A DNA stretch of 64,000 bases from positions 53,656-117,655 of the forward strand of contig JAKVKC010000002.1 in the NCBI GenBank assembly GCA_022486705.1. Reading direction: 5' to 3'. A program made the translations under genes and the position numbers. Source of the DNA: Solobacterium sp. (GTDB taxonomy: Bacteria; Bacillota_I; Bacilli_A; Erysipelotrichales; Erysipelotrichaceae). Positions within the stretch are counted from its first letter, which is position 1; every line of letters begins with the position of its first letter. This document shows positions 51,394 through 60,920 of this stretch, in pieces. Below the pieces are notes generated by a model. That model was not told where the DNA came from. It was given only the letters and a program-made list of their open reading frames with translations, and did no database searches.

Positions 51394-52068
51394 ATGATTG
51401 CTTGTGTAGAAGACGAAGAGAGCATCAGAGAGATTGAGATCTATACATTGAAATCGGCGGGATATGATGCCGAGGGATTTGCGGATGGGAAATCTTTCTT
51501 TGAAGCACTGCCCAAAGAAAAAATAGAACTTGTAATATTGGATGTGATGCTGCCGGATATGGATGGCATAGAGATCTTAAAGAAGCTGAAAAAAGAGCCG
51601 AGCACAAGGAATATTCCGGTGATCATAGCCAGTGCCAAAGGAACAGAGTTTGATAAGATCAAAGGATTGGATCTTGGCGCAGATGATTATTTGGCAAAGC
51701 CATTTGGCATGATGGAGATGCTTTCCAGGATCAAAGCAGTATCGCGGCGCAGCAATGTGATGGAAGATGATCCTGTGATCGGCAAAGAACAGATTCAGAT
51801 CTTAACGCGTCAGCATCAGGTGTTTGTCAATCATAAAGAAATTGCTTTGACATATAAAGAATATGAAGTACTGAAGATGCTGATGAGCCATCCTGGCATT
51901 GTGTATACCAGAGAAGAACTGCTGGATGCGGTCTGGGGCATGGAATATGATGGAGAAACACGTACGGTAGATGTACATATTCGGACACTGCGGGCAAAGC
52001 TGAAAGAAGCGGGATATGCAATCGATACGGTGCGCGGTGTCGGCTATCGCTATAAGGAGAATGTATGA
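51394..52068 (+). CDS. phoP: OmpR/PhoB-family response regulator (PhoP-like)
   Basis: A 224-aa response regulator. The receiver domain (1-118) has acidic residues CVEDEESIRE, the phospho-acceptor in ILDVMLPDMDG, the Thr/Ser in IASAKG and the Lys in LAKPFG. The winged-helix output domain (about 130-222) ends in RTLRAKLKEAGYAIDTVRGVGYRY. An open frame reaches back to 51331, but AGGGGG before ATG 51394 is the start. The Pho-box-like repeats upstream and a PhoR-like partner suggest phosphate control and autoregulation. Overlaps the kinase gene by 4 nt. Confidence 0.88.
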   Translation: MIACVEDEESIREIEIYTLKSAGYDAEGFADGKSFFEALPKEKIELVILDVMLPDMDGIEILKKLKKEPSTRNIPVIIASAKGTEFDKIKGLDLGADDYLAKPFGMMEMLSRIKAVSRRSNVMEDDPVIGKEQIQILTRQHQVFVNHKEIALTYKEYEVLKMLMSHPGIVYTREELLDAVWGMEYDGETRTVDVHIRTLRAKLKEAGYAIDTVRGVGYRYKENV

Positions 52069-53720
52069 CAGGCAAGATCTTTCGGGCAGTGTTTGCTTCC
52101 TGCATCCTAGTTGCCGCGATGACGGTCGGTCTGGTCGTTTTGGCATTGAACAATTATTTTGTCACCATTGAAGAAGAACGGATTGCCTCAGAAGCAGATC
52201 TTGCTGCGGCTGGGGTGAATGCAGCGGGAGAAGGATACTTTGATGATCTGAACATTGAGGGCTATCGTCTGACATGGATCAATGGCAGCGGAACAGTTCT
52301 CTACGATTCACAGGCAGATGCCGCAACGATGGAAAATCATGGCGACCGTCAGGAAGTCAAAGAAGCTTTGCTGAGCGGAACCGGCAAGAGCGACCGCAAT
52401 TCATCTACCTTGGCAGAAGAAACGATGTATTATGCTGAACGGTGCAATGACGGAACAGTTGTACGTTTGGCTGTTTCAAGGAACAGTGTGTTCCTGCTCG
52501 TGCTCCGCTTAGCAACACCATTGCTGTGGATCTGCATTGCCGCCGTTGCCGTTGCCTATTGGGCTGGCAGAAGGGCTTCAAAAAAAATTGCCGAGCCTTT
52601 GAACCATATCAGCTTGGAACATCCAATGCAGAATCAGAATGTCGAAGAGATCCGTCCTCTGCTGCAGAGGATCGAGGATCAGAATCAGCAGATCAATGAT
52701 CAGGTGGAAAAGCTCCATCAGAAGCAGAAGGAATTCATTACAGCTACCAGCAGCATGCGGGAGGGCTTGATCCTGATCAATACGAAGTATCAGATCCTTT
52801 CGCAGAATCCGGCCGCTGAGCGGCTGTTCCATCTGGATGTATCTGCGGAGCATCCTTTGGATGACTGCAATGAACAGCTGCATCAGTGCATCGAAGCTGC
52901 CTTGGCAGGACAGCAGAATACTGCCATTATATCCGAAGGTGAAAAGATTATTCGGATCGATGTCAGTCCGATCACAAGCCATGGCATATTGATCGGGGCA
53001 TCCATTCTTGCCTATGATATCTCAGAAGAATATACCGCTGAGATGCAGCGCAAAGAATTCACGGCCAATGTATCGCATGAACTGAAGACACCTCTGCAGT
53101 CCATCATGGGCTCCGCAGAACTGCTGCAGAATCACATGGTGAAGGAAGAAGATATCCCGTCTTTCCTCAATCGCATCAATGCCGAATCAAAAAGACTGCT
53201 TGCTCTGATCGATGATATCATTCGGCTATCACAGCTTGATGAGAATCAGAAGATGGAAAAGGATGAACTGGATCTGAAGGATACGGTAAAAGAGGTCTTT
53301 GATTCTTTAGAAAAGAATGCCGCAAAGCATCATGTGACCCTGCATCTGAAAACAGAAAATGCATCTGTCTATGGCAACAGCAGACTGCTGTATGAGATCG
53401 TGTACAATCTGATGGACAATGCCATCCGCTATAACAATGATCCGGGATCCGTAACAGTGGAGACATATCAGGATGATCATGCATCCTATCTGAAAGTATC
53501 TGATACTGGCATCGGCATCCCGCAGGAAGCGCAGGAAAGGATCTTTGAAAGATTCTATCGGGTCGATAAGAGCCACTCTCGGGCAACGGGCGGAACAGGA
53601 TTGGGACTGTCCATTGTCAAGCATGCCGTGCAGATATCGCATGCGGCAATTCAAGTTGCCTCCGTGCCAGGAGAGGGCAGTACATTTACTGTTGTATTTC
53701 CAAGTGAATCGCAAAGATGA
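52065..53720 (+). CDS. phoR: Sensor histidine kinase (PhoR-like)
   Basis: A 551-aa membrane kinase. TM1 about 8-28, extracytoplasmic sensor about 30-145 (with YRLTWINGSGTVLYDS typical of PhoR-like sensors), TM2 about 150-170, HAMP-like linker, and a PAS-like domain (about 225-315, LINTKYQILSQNPAAERLF). Next come the HisKA domain with the phospho-His (NVSHELKTPLQSIMG) and the ATPase domain with N box (DNAIRYNND), G1 (DTGIGIP) and G2 (GGTGLGLSIVKH). Translationally coupled to the regulator. Phosphate sensing is inferred from the Pho-box; no pst genes are in the window. Confidence 0.9.
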   Translation: MTGKIFRAVFASCILVAAMTVGLVVLALNNYFVTIEEERIASEADLAAAGVNAAGEGYFDDLNIEGYRLTWINGSGTVLYDSQADAATMENHGDRQEVKEALLSGTGKSDRNSSTLAEETMYYAERCNDGTVVRLAVSRNSVFLLVLRLATPLLWICIAAVAVAYWAGRRASKKIAEPLNHISLEHPMQNQNVEEIRPLLQRIEDQNQQINDQVEKLHQKQKEFITATSSMREGLILINTKYQILSQNPAAERLFHLDVSAEHPLDDCNEQLHQCIEAALAGQQNTAIISEGEKIIRIDVSPITSHGILIGASILAYDISEEYTAEMQRKEFTANVSHELKTPLQSIMGSAELLQNHMVKEEDIPSFLNRINAESKRLLALIDDIIRLSQLDENQKMEKDELDLKDTVKEVFDSLEKNAAKHHVTLHLKTENASVYGNSRLLYEIVYNLMDNAIRYNNDPGSVTVETYQDDHASYLKVSDTGIGIPQEAQERIFERFYRVDKSHSRATGGTGLGLSIVKHAVQISHAAIQVASVPGEGSTFTVVFPSESQR

Positions 53721-53746
53721 TGAGCACCGTGCATCATCTTTTTTTT
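53713..53746 (+). terminator. Terminator overlapping the histidine kinase stop codon
   Basis: AAAGATGATG (53713-53722) / CATCATCTTT (53732-53741), 10-bp stem, 9-nt loop, then a T run. Confidence 0.85.
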
Positions 53747-53781
53747 GGTGTTAGAATGAATACTGTTTTTGGAGAATGATG

Positions 53782-55164
53782 ATGACAAAAGACATGACAC
53801 ATGGAAAAGTAAGAAATCTGCTGATAAGTTTTACGATTCCGCTTGTCTTAGGCAATCTATTGCAACTGACTTACAATGCAGCTGACAGCATTATTGTCGG
53901 ACGCTTTGTATCCAGCGATGCGCTGGCGGCAGTAGGTACCTGCAATCCTATCATGAATATCGCTATCTTATTTATCTCCGGCATGTGCATGGGCGCGAGC
54001 ATTTTAATGAGCCATGAATATGGAGAAAAGGATCCGGAGAAACTGCAGCGGCAGGTATCCACAACATTTCTCGGCGGTATTGTATTTACGGTATGTGCCA
54101 CGCTGATCATTATTCCATTGGTGCCGGCTATCCTGCATCTGATCAATGTACCGGAAGCAATCTTTGCGGACAGCGTGATGTATCTGCGCATTGTCATGAT
54201 TGCTCTGACGTTTACTTTTCTATATAACTTCTATGCCAATACCATGCGTGCTTTGGGCGATGCGAAGACACCGCTGCTGTTTTTAGGCATCAGTGCTGCT
54301 TTCAATATCGCCGGCGATCTTTTCTTTGTGATCGTCCTGCACATGGGCGTCAATGGATGTGCCATCGCGACTGCACTGTCGGAATTCCTGAGTGCGGTAT
54401 TCTGTGCATATTATATCTATCGCCGCATTCCTGTCCTGAATCTTGGCAGGAAGTGGCTTGTGTTTGATCCGGGATTGTTTAAAAAGACCGTAGCTTATTC
54501 GTTTACCAGTGCAATGCAGCAGGCTGTCCTGCAGATCGGCAAAGTCATGATCCAGTCCATTGTCAATGAAATGGCAGGGCTCTTGGGCATCTCGATCATT
54601 GCGGCTTTCAATGCCGTCAACAGAGTAGATGATTTTGCCTATACGCCGGAACAGAATATCGGCCATGCGATGACCACGCTTCTTGCACAGAATCAAGGTG
54701 CCGGCAGGACCGAGCGCATGAAAGAAGGATTTAAGGAAGGCCTGAAGATTGAAATACTGTATGCTTTGATCTTGGGCACAGTATGCATCTTTGCCGCTAG
54801 ACCGATCATTTCACTGTTCGTATCTTCTGCTGATGCCAATGCAGCCCAAGTCATTGCCTATGGGACACGCTATATCCATATGATGGCTTTCCTGTATCTG
54901 ATCCCAGCCCTGACCAATGGCATCCAAGGATGGTTCCGCGGCATCGGCGATCTGAAGGTGACTTTGGCATCCACCTTCATGAATATGGTCGGCAGAGTTG
55001 CCATGGCCTGGTGCCTCGTGTCTGTCTTCCATCTGACGGAAACGCTGGAGATCGATGTCTTTGCCTATGCAAATCTTGCCGGCTGGATCGTGATGCTGGT
55101 GTTTGAAGTTCCTTTGCTTGTCAGAAGCACGAAAGAATTGTTTGCATTTCATAAAGAAGGGTGA
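53782..55164 (+). CDS. MATE family efflux transporter
   Basis: Multidrug and toxin extrusion family exporter, about 460 aa with twelve membrane segments in two related halves. N-terminal PLVLGNLLQLTYNAADSIIV and ALAAVGTCNPIMN, and in the second half FNAVNRVDDFAYTPEQNIGHAM, are typical of the DinF/NorM-related bacterial branch. Substrate unknown. Three consecutive ATG codons follow GGAG; 53782 has the best spacing. Single gene after a terminator, 27 nt before tdk. Confidence 0.92.
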   Translation: MTKDMTHGKVRNLLISFTIPLVLGNLLQLTYNAADSIIVGRFVSSDALAAVGTCNPIMNIAILFISGMCMGASILMSHEYGEKDPEKLQRQVSTTFLGGIVFTVCATLIIIPLVPAILHLINVPEAIFADSVMYLRIVMIALTFTFLYNFYANTMRALGDAKTPLLFLGISAAFNIAGDLFFVIVLHMGVNGCAIATALSEFLSAVFCAYYIYRRIPVLNLGRKWLVFDPGLFKKTVAYSFTSAMQQAVLQIGKVMIQSIVNEMAGLLGISIIAAFNAVNRVDDFAYTPEQNIGHAMTTLLAQNQGAGRTERMKEGFKEGLKIEILYALILGTVCIFAARPIISLFVSSADANAAQVIAYGTRYIHMMAFLYLIPALTNGIQGWFRGIGDLKVTLASTFMNMVGRVAMAWCLVSVFHLTETLEIDVFAYANLAGWIVMLVFEVPLLVRSTKELFAFHKEG

Positions 55165-55191
55165 CATCATCAGAAAAGGGGATAACTTGTT

Positions 55192-55794
55192 ATGGCAAAA
55201 TTATATTTCTATTATGGTGCAATGGGCAGCTCAAAATCAGCGAATGCTTTAATGGCTGAATATAACTATCGTGAACGGGGACAGAGAGTCCTTTTGGCTA
55301 AAACAAATCTGGATCAGCGGGATGGCAAAAAAACGATCCGTTCGAGGATCGGTCTGGAAAAAGAATGTACCCTGCTGAGCGAAATTGTTGAGATGAAGGA
55401 CAGTGAGATTGCTGCCTATGATGCAGTGATCGTGGATGAGATCCAGTTTGCCAAGAAAGAACAGATCGATTTCTTAGCACACATTGTCGATGATCTCAGT
55501 GTTCCGGTCATGTGCTATGGCCTGCGCTCAGACTTCCAGCTGAATCTGTTTGAAGGCAGTGAAAGACTGCTGGCTATTGCCGATGAGATCAAAGAGATCA
55601 AGACAGTCTGCTGGTGCGGACGCAAAGCTATCTGCAATGCCCGCTATAATGAACATGGCATTGTAAGAGAAGGCAGTCAGATCATGCTGGGCGCAAATGA
55701 TGATTATATTGCCCTATGCCGCAAGCACTTTCTGCAGGGAAAGCTCCATGGGGATGGGGAAGATGCTGTTGGTATTGATGATCAAAAGAAATAA
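55192..55794 (+). CDS. tdk: Thymidine kinase
   Basis: Type II thymidine kinase, 200 aa, salvaging thymidine to dTMP. P-loop YGAMGSSKSANAL, Walker B with the catalytic region VIVDEIQFAKKEQ, and a zinc-binding set (CWCGRKAICNAR, CRKHF). A lasso-loop segment near residue 165 with YNEHG precedes the C terminus. Complete enzyme. Faces the DUF1846 gene across a bidirectional terminator. Confidence 0.95.
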   Translation: MAKLYFYYGAMGSSKSANALMAEYNYRERGQRVLLAKTNLDQRDGKKTIRSRIGLEKECTLLSEIVEMKDSEIAAYDAVIVDEIQFAKKEQIDFLAHIVDDLSVPVMCYGLRSDFQLNLFEGSERLLAIADEIKEIKTVCWCGRKAICNARYNEHGIVREGSQIMLGANDDYIALCRKHFLQGKLHGDGEDAVGIDDQKK

Positions 55795-55850
55795 AAAAAT
55801 ATCCTGATGAGAAATGTCCTTGGATGGACAATTCTGATCAGGATTTTATT
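55793..55850. terminator. Bidirectional terminator between tdk and the DUF1846 gene
   Basis: ATCCTGAT (55801-55808) / ATCAGGAT (55837-55844) with an inner TGTCC/GGACA stem. An A tract on the left and a T tract on the right serve both strands. Confidence 0.85.
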
Positions 55851-55853
55851 TGT

Positions 55854-57344
55854 CTAATATTTGCCGTGATAGAGACGGTTCTGCTGGTAGACAGGATCAA
55901 ATGTTACATTGACACCGAGCTTGCGGAAGATGCCGGCATCTTCATTCGGCAGCACTACGGTACTGTGTGCTTCTGACTGACGCAGGTGAGGCAGCTGTTC
56001 CATTGCTTTCTTTGCGGTATCATCTGTCTTTGCCAGCATAGTCAAGGCAATCAGTACTTCATCTGAATGCAGTCTTGGATTCTGGTTGCCGAGACCGTTG
56101 ACTTTGAGATCCTGGATCTGTTTGACATATTCTGGGGCGATCAGATCCTGTTCTTTATCGATGCCTGCTAAAGCTTTCAATGCATTGATGATCACGGCCG
56201 CACTTGGTCCGAACAGTGAAGAAGTCTTGCCGGTGACCATTCTGCCATCCGGCAGTTCCAGTGCCATCGCAGGCGATCCAGCATCGTTGGCTTTGTTCTT
56301 GGCTGCCAAAGCGGCTCTGCGGTCGCTTGGCTGCAGACCAAGCTGATTCATCAGCAGTTCGATCTTCTGCACACTGGCTTCTTTGACTTTATCGCGCTTG
56401 AAGTCGACCAAGGTCGCATAGTAGCGGCGCAGGACTTCCTGCTTGGCAGCTTCTTTGGCAGCTTCATCATCGCAGATACAGAAGCCGACCATATTGACGC
56501 CCATATCCGTTGGAGATTTATACGGCGATACGGTCATGATCTTTTCAAACATGCGGTTCAGTACCGGAAAGATCTCGATATCACGGTTGTAGTTGATGGC
56601 TGTCTTATGATATGCCTCCAGATGATAAGGATCGATCATATTGACATCATCCAGATCGGCGGTAGCTGCTTCATAAGCTAAGTTGACCGGATGGCGCAGG
56701 GGCAGATTCCATACAGGGAAAGTCTCAAATTTGGCATAGCCGGCATTGATGCCGTTTGCCTGATCATGGTAGAGCTGTGAGATGCAGGTCGCCATCTTTC
56801 CTGAACCTGGTCCGGGGGCAGTTACGACCAATAAGTTCCTGGAAGTCCGAACATATTCATTCTTTCCAAGGCCTTCGGGTGAAACAATGAAGTCGACATC
56901 AGCCGGATAGCCTTTGATCGGATAATGAAGATAGGACTTGATGCCGCTGTCATTCAGCTGATGGCGGAAAGCATCAACGGAAGGCTGATGGGCATACTGT
57001 GTGATGACAACAGAGCCGACATACAGATCCTGACGATGAAACGTATCGATCATGCGGAAAACTTCCTGATCATAGGAGATGCCAAGATCTCCTCTTGCTT
57101 TGGCATTCTCGATGTCATTGGCATTGATGCAGATGATCAGTTCAACCTGATCTTTCAATTCGATCAAAAGCTTGATCTTATTATTTGGATCGTAGCCGGG
57201 CAATACGCGGGAAGCGTGATAATCCTGGAACATCTTGCCGCCGAATTCCATGTACAGCTTGCCATGGAACATTCCGATCCTTTCCAGTATTTTGTCGCGC
57301 TGAAGATTGAGATACTTTGTTGAATCAAAGGCTTTTTTCAGCAT
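55854..57344 (-). CDS. DUF1846 domain protein
   Basis: A 496-aa member of the DUF1846 family, widespread in anaerobic Firmicutes, function unestablished. A glycine-rich nucleotide-binding-like loop ([14 protein letters not shown]) lies near residue 170, followed by conserved [19 protein letters not shown]. Much of the C-terminal half is helical and charged. The minus-strand frame opens at 57428, but AGAGGACAG places the start at ATG 57344 ([12 protein letters not shown]). It has its own extended -10 promoter divergent from pepF. Confidence 0.9.
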   Translation of the reverse strand: MLKKAFDSTKYLNLQRDKILERIGMFHGKLYMEFGGKMFQDYHASRVLPGYDPNNKIKLLIELKDQVELIICINANDIENAKARGDLGISYDQEVFRMIDTFHRQDLYVGSVVITQYAHQPSVDAFRHQLNDSGIKSYLHYPIKGYPADVDFIVSPEGLGKNEYVRTSRNLLVVTAPGPGSGKMATCISQLYHDQANGINAGYAKFETFPVWNLPLRHPVNLAYEAATADLDDVNMIDPYHLEAYHKTAINYNRDIEIFPVLNRMFEKIMTVSPYKSPTDMGVNMVGFCICDDEAAKEAAKQEVLRRYYATLVDFKRDKVKEASVQKIELLMNQLGLQPSDRRAALAAKNKANDAGSPAMALELPDGRMVTGKTSSLFGPSAAVIINALKALAGIDKEQDLIAPEYVKQIQDLKVNGLGNQNPRLHSDEVLIALTMLAKTDDTAKKAMEQLPHLRQSEAHSTVVLPNEDAGIFRKLGVNVTFDPVYQQNRLYHGKY

Positions 57345-57366
57345 GTTCTGTCCTCTTTCGAAAAGA

Positions 57367-57375
57367 ATTATACCA
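57367..57375 (-). promoter_or_regulatory. Extended -10 promoter of the DUF1846 gene
   Basis: Minus strand TGG-TATAAT (57375-57367), about 22 nt before the start codon. No strong -35 box. Confidence 0.5.
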
Positions 57376-57410
57376 GAAACGTCTCCGAGGCACACAGAAA
57401 CTGTCAGGAA

Positions 57411-57419
57411 TGTTACAAT
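57411..57419 (+). promoter_or_regulatory. Extended -10 promoter of pepF
   Basis: TGT-TACAAT (57411-57419), flanked by two CTGTCA direct repeats (57401-57406 and 57422-57427). AAGGAG then ATG 57442 follow. Confidence 0.45.
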
Positions 57420-57441
57420 ATCTGTCATAAAGGAGCGAATT

Positions 57442-59244
57442 ATGACAGAACTGAAAGAACGCAGTGAGATGGATCCGGCATATGAATGGAATCTGAGCTC
57501 ACTTTACAAAAATGATGAAGCTTTTGAAGAAGCCCTGAAAGGAATGGATGCTTTGACTGCCAAGGTATCGGCATATCAGGGAAAGCTGAAGGATGCGCAT
57601 ACGATCCACAGCTATCTGCAGGCGGATACGGCATTGAGCTTAGCTATAAGCAATGTAATGACCTATGCTTCCCTGCGGCGCAGTGAAGATACCAGAGATT
57701 CTGCTGCTCAGTCCATGTATGGCAGAGCAAATGCTGTCTATGCACAGGTAAGCGCAGCAGCGGCTTTCGGAGAGCCGGAGATCCTTTCACTGCCGGAAGA
57801 AGAGCTTGCAAAGATCATCGATGATGATGAATTGAAAGACTATCGCTTTTATCTGCAGGATCTGCTGCGGTCGAAAGCACATACGCTCAGTGCCAAGGAA
57901 GAATCTCTGCTGGCCCAGTTCAGCGAAGTGCTGGCCAATCCAGGTGAGGTATCGGATACTCTGCATGATGCAGATATGGTCTTTGAACCAGTCAAGGACA
58001 GTGAAGGAAAGGAACATGAAGTTTCCGGATCATCCTATATTCTTCTGCAGACCAGCAGCGACCGGGTGCTCAGAGAAAATGCTTTTCATTCCTACTATAA
58101 AGGATATCGTCAGCACATCAATACGTTTGCGGCTACTTACAGCGGATGTGTCAAGGGCGCTGTGGCTGAGGCCAAAGTGCGCCATTATGGAAGCAGCCGT
58201 GAAATGTCCTTGGCAGCTGATAATATTCCGACATCGGTCTATGACAATCTGATTGCGGCCGTTCATGCAAGAATGGATCTGATGTATCGCTATGTGCGCT
58301 TGAGAAAGCGCATCCTGAAGCTGGATGAGCTGCATTACTATGATGTATATGCTCCCTTGGTGCAGGCACCGGCCAAGAAATATACATATGCCGAAGCCCA
58401 GGAGATGGTCCTGAAAGCAGTCGCGCCACTAGGAACAGAATATGTCGAACGAGTAAAGAAAGCATATGCCGAAAACTGGATCGATGTTTATCCGAATAAA
58501 GGAAAATCCGGCGGGGCATACTCCAGCGGCACTTATACTTCCAATCCTTTTATCCTGACGAATTTTACCGGCACTTTGGATTCTGTATCAACGATCGCAC
58601 ACGAGATGGGGCATTCCCAGCATTCCTGGCTTACCAATCATGCCCAGCCATCTCAATACTCTGACTATTCTCTGTTCGTGGCAGAAGTTGCTTCGACGGT
58701 CAATGAAAATCTTTTGATCGAACAGATGCTGCAGGAAGAAAAAGATCCGCAGAATCGTTTGGCTCTGCTGAATCAGTATCTGGAAGGATTCAAAGGTACG
58801 GTATACCGTCAGACGATGTTTGCAGAATTTGAAAAAGAAGCGCATGCGATGGCAGAAAGAGGCGAATCTCTTAATCCTAAGGCATTGAATTCTTTATATG
58901 AAAAACTGATCAAGCTCTATTTCGGCAAGGATCTGACATGGGATGACGAAGTGCAGTATGAATGGGCAAGGATCCCGCATTTCTATTATGTGTTCTATGT
59001 TTATGTTTATGCGACAGGCTATTCTTCAGCCGCTGCGCTGTCCGAAGGCATTCTGCAGGATGGTGCACCCGCCGTGAAGAAATATCTGGAATTCCTTTCT
59101 ATGGGATCCAGTGCCTACCCATTGGATGAGCTCAAGCATGCAGGCGTGGATCTGACGACACCGGCACCGATCGAAACAGCTTTGGATAAATTTGAAAAAG
59201 TATTGGAAGAGGCTGAAAAGACAGCAGATCTTCTGCATCTTTGA
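57442..59244 (+). CDS. pepF: Oligoendopeptidase F
   Basis: Cytoplasmic M3 zinc metallopeptidase, 600 aa, degrading oligopeptides. Zinc motif [11 protein letters not shown] (HExxH) with the third ligand Glu downstream ([13 protein letters not shown]). The N-terminal helical domain starts [15 protein letters not shown], typical of PepF. The frame is open from 57307, but AAGGAG before ATG 57442 and homology fix the start. No signal peptide. Confidence 0.96.
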   Translation: MTELKERSEMDPAYEWNLSSLYKNDEAFEEALKGMDALTAKVSAYQGKLKDAHTIHSYLQADTALSLAISNVMTYASLRRSEDTRDSAAQSMYGRANAVYAQVSAAAAFGEPEILSLPEEELAKIIDDDELKDYRFYLQDLLRSKAHTLSAKEESLLAQFSEVLANPGEVSDTLHDADMVFEPVKDSEGKEHEVSGSSYILLQTSSDRVLRENAFHSYYKGYRQHINTFAATYSGCVKGAVAEAKVRHYGSSREMSLAADNIPTSVYDNLIAAVHARMDLMYRYVRLRKRILKLDELHYYDVYAPLVQAPAKKYTYAEAQEMVLKAVAPLGTEYVERVKKAYAENWIDVYPNKGKSGGAYSSGTYTSNPFILTNFTGTLDSVSTIAHEMGHSQHSWLTNHAQPSQYSDYSLFVAEVASTVNENLLIEQMLQEEKDPQNRLALLNQYLEGFKGTVYRQTMFAEFEKEAHAMAERGESLNPKALNSLYEKLIKLYFGKDLTWDDEVQYEWARIPHFYYVFYVYVYATGYSSAAALSEGILQDGAPAVKKYLEFLSMGSSAYPLDELKHAGVDLTTPAPIETALDKFEKVLEEAEKTADLLHL

Positions 59245-59312
59245 TTTTGCACATGAACTTTCATTGGTGAAAAGACTATACTGATATAAGTATGAACGGG
59301 GAGGCTTTTGAC

Positions 59313-59744
59313 ATGGAAAAAGAAAAATCCTGCGGTGCCGTGATCGCCCGCAGAAAGCATGAAAGAATCGAAGTACTGGTGATCCAGCAGATCCAGGGAC
59401 ATTGGTGCTTTCCAAAAGGACATGTTGAAGGAAAAGAAACAGAGCAGGAAACAGCTCTGCGTGAAGTACATGAAGAGACGGGCTTGCGGATTGCTCTGGA
59501 AGATGGGTTCCGCACCGAAACAAATTATTCACCGAAACCAGGTGTCCTGAAAGAAGTTGTTTATTTTCTGGGCCATCCGGAAGCAGGAAAAGAAAAGATC
59601 CAGAAGGATGAGCTCCTGGATGAAAAATGGGTCAGTATCAGTGAGGCATATGCGGCCATTACCTATGAGAATGACCAGCATATCCTGAAAGATGCTGTAC
59701 GCTTTATGCGAGAAAGAGATCCGGAAATCGGAGCTCTGCTATGA
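59313..59744 (+). CDS. Nudix hydrolase (Ap4A hydrolase-like)
   Basis: A 143-aa Nudix protein. The box is intact: G-x5-E-x7-REVHEETGL with WCFPKGHVEGKE at its start. The SCGAVIARRK beginning and KGHVE motif are those of bis(5'-nucleosyl)-tetraphosphatase-like enzymes. GGGAGG lies 9 nt before ATG 59313; the upstream ATG 59292 has no site. Overlaps the next gene by 4 nt and is the first gene of a four-gene run ending with rluB. Confidence 0.88.
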   Translation: MEKEKSCGAVIARRKHERIEVLVIQQIQGHWCFPKGHVEGKETEQETALREVHEETGLRIALEDGFRTETNYSPKPGVLKEVVYFLGHPEAGKEKIQKDELLDEKWVSISEAYAAITYENDQHILKDAVRFMRERDPEIGALL

Positions 59745-60619
59745 GAAGAACTGTCCGTCTGAGTGCGGAAGCGTCAGACAGATACCAAAAATTTGATGAA
59801 GAGAATCGTCCTTTGCTTTCTGACGATTTTTTTCTCAGCAAAGAAGATGCCGGATATTTTGTCAAAGAGGATCAGGCACAGGGATACTTCAGCGCATCGT
59901 TCCATGAAGATGAAGCAGATATTTCTTTCTGCTTTTCCCGCGGGATCTCTTTTGAAGATGCCTGTGAAGACCTGCATCTGCTCAGTGAGAAATGCATCCG
60001 CAGAGCGCATCCAAAGAAGATCGTATGTCTTCCTGAGCCAAGATATATCCATGTACTGCAGGCCTGCGGCTATTATCAGAAGGGAACAGTATATCAGAAG
60101 AAGATCGAACCTTGGCGGAGACAGCTGAGAGATACGGTCTTTGACCAGGAAGGCTATATCATCAACCAGGGTGCCATGGAAAAGATCCCTTTCGGCTGGT
60201 TCACAACAGATGCTAAGGGATGCGGCTGGATCGCGGCTTACAATCTGATGAAAATGTGCGGCAGGGAACAGACGATGCAGGAGACCGCCGAACAGATGGG
60301 AGACCATGCGCTGCTTGGCGCTGTGTGCGGAGAACCTCTGCATGCATTGTATCTGTATCTGCGCCGAAAAGGATGCGGCTGCGGTCTGTCGAAGCCATGG
60401 GATGGCGATGCCTTGAAGTGCATGCAGAAGAGCAGATATGGGATTCTTCTCTATACGCATAAAGATGGTGCACATTATACCGCATACCGCAGTTTGGAAA
60501 ATGGCAGGAAACTGTTCTATAATGCGGTCTATGGCAGAGAAGATCATGAAGAAACTGCGGCTGGATTTTTGGCCCAGCGGGAACTTCTGCCATTTGCGTC
60601 GGTTATCTATGTGAATTGA
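59741..60619 (+). CDS. GNAT-like / C39-like cysteine peptidase fusion
   Basis: A 292-aa protein I cannot match to a named gene. Residues about 1-125 look like a degenerate GNAT domain, its end QACGYYQKGTVYQKK resembling GNAT C termini. Residues about 145-292 fit a papain-like C39 peptidase: candidate Cys161 in KGCGWIAAYN, His245 in DGAHYTAYR, Asn261 in LFYNAVYG. No signal peptide or membrane segment, so it acts inside the cell. ATGA overlap with the Nudix gene, then a ParB-like gene 17 nt on. Acetylation, peptide cleavage or deamidation of an internal substrate are options. Confidence 0.6.
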   Translation: MRRTVRLSAEASDRYQKFDEENRPLLSDDFFLSKEDAGYFVKEDQAQGYFSASFHEDEADISFCFSRGISFEDACEDLHLLSEKCIRRAHPKKIVCLPEPRYIHVLQACGYYQKGTVYQKKIEPWRRQLRDTVFDQEGYIINQGAMEKIPFGWFTTDAKGCGWIAAYNLMKMCGREQTMQETAEQMGDHALLGAVCGEPLHALYLYLRRKGCGCGLSKPWDGDALKCMQKSRYGILLYTHKDGAHYTAYRSLENGRKLFYNAVYGREDHEETAAGFLAQRELLPFASVIYVN

Positions 60620-60635
60620 AAAAAGAGGAATAGAA

Positions 60636-60911
60636 ATGATCAATACAATCGTATTGCTGAAAGAAATCAAATATCAGAAAAAGGAGCCGGGTGAACTTCT
60701 TGCTTCGATCCGGAAAAGGGGCATTGCGATCCCTGTGCAGGTCAAGAAGAGAGATGGCTTCTATGAATGCATGGATGGAAATAAAAGATGTTCTGCCTGT
60801 GAGGTCCTGCAGAAGGAAGATGCGAAGTATGCCAGGATCCCCATCATGATCCTGAACGATTTCACCAAAGCAGGAAGCTCCTTCTGGGGCAATACACAGA
60901 ATCATCATTAA
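60636..60911 (+). CDS. Stand-alone ParB-like (ParB/Srx core) protein, 91 aa
   Basis: Small protein matching only the N-terminal ParB/sulfiredoxin-like core: ELLASIRKRGIAIPVQVKK, then YECMDGNKRCSACEVL and IPIMIL. The usual GERR nucleotide-binding motif is GNKR here. There is no helix-turn-helix, so it cannot be a normal partition protein. Such small ParB-like proteins are found as modifiers or nucleotide-binding modules. AGAGGAATAG precedes the ATG. Lies between the GNAT/C39 gene and rluB, 9 nt before rluB. Confidence 0.75.
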   Translation: MINTIVLLKEIKYQKKEPGELLASIRKRGIAIPVQVKKRDGFYECMDGNKRCSACEVLQKEDAKYARIPIMILNDFTKAGSSFWGNTQNHH

Positions 60912-60920
60912 GGAGAGAGT

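Noticed and set aside
59774..60670. Minus-strand open frame of 298 codons opposite the GNAT/C39 gene
   Set aside because: The plus-strand gene has overlaps, a Shine-Dalgarno and motif support; the antisense translation shows no family features.
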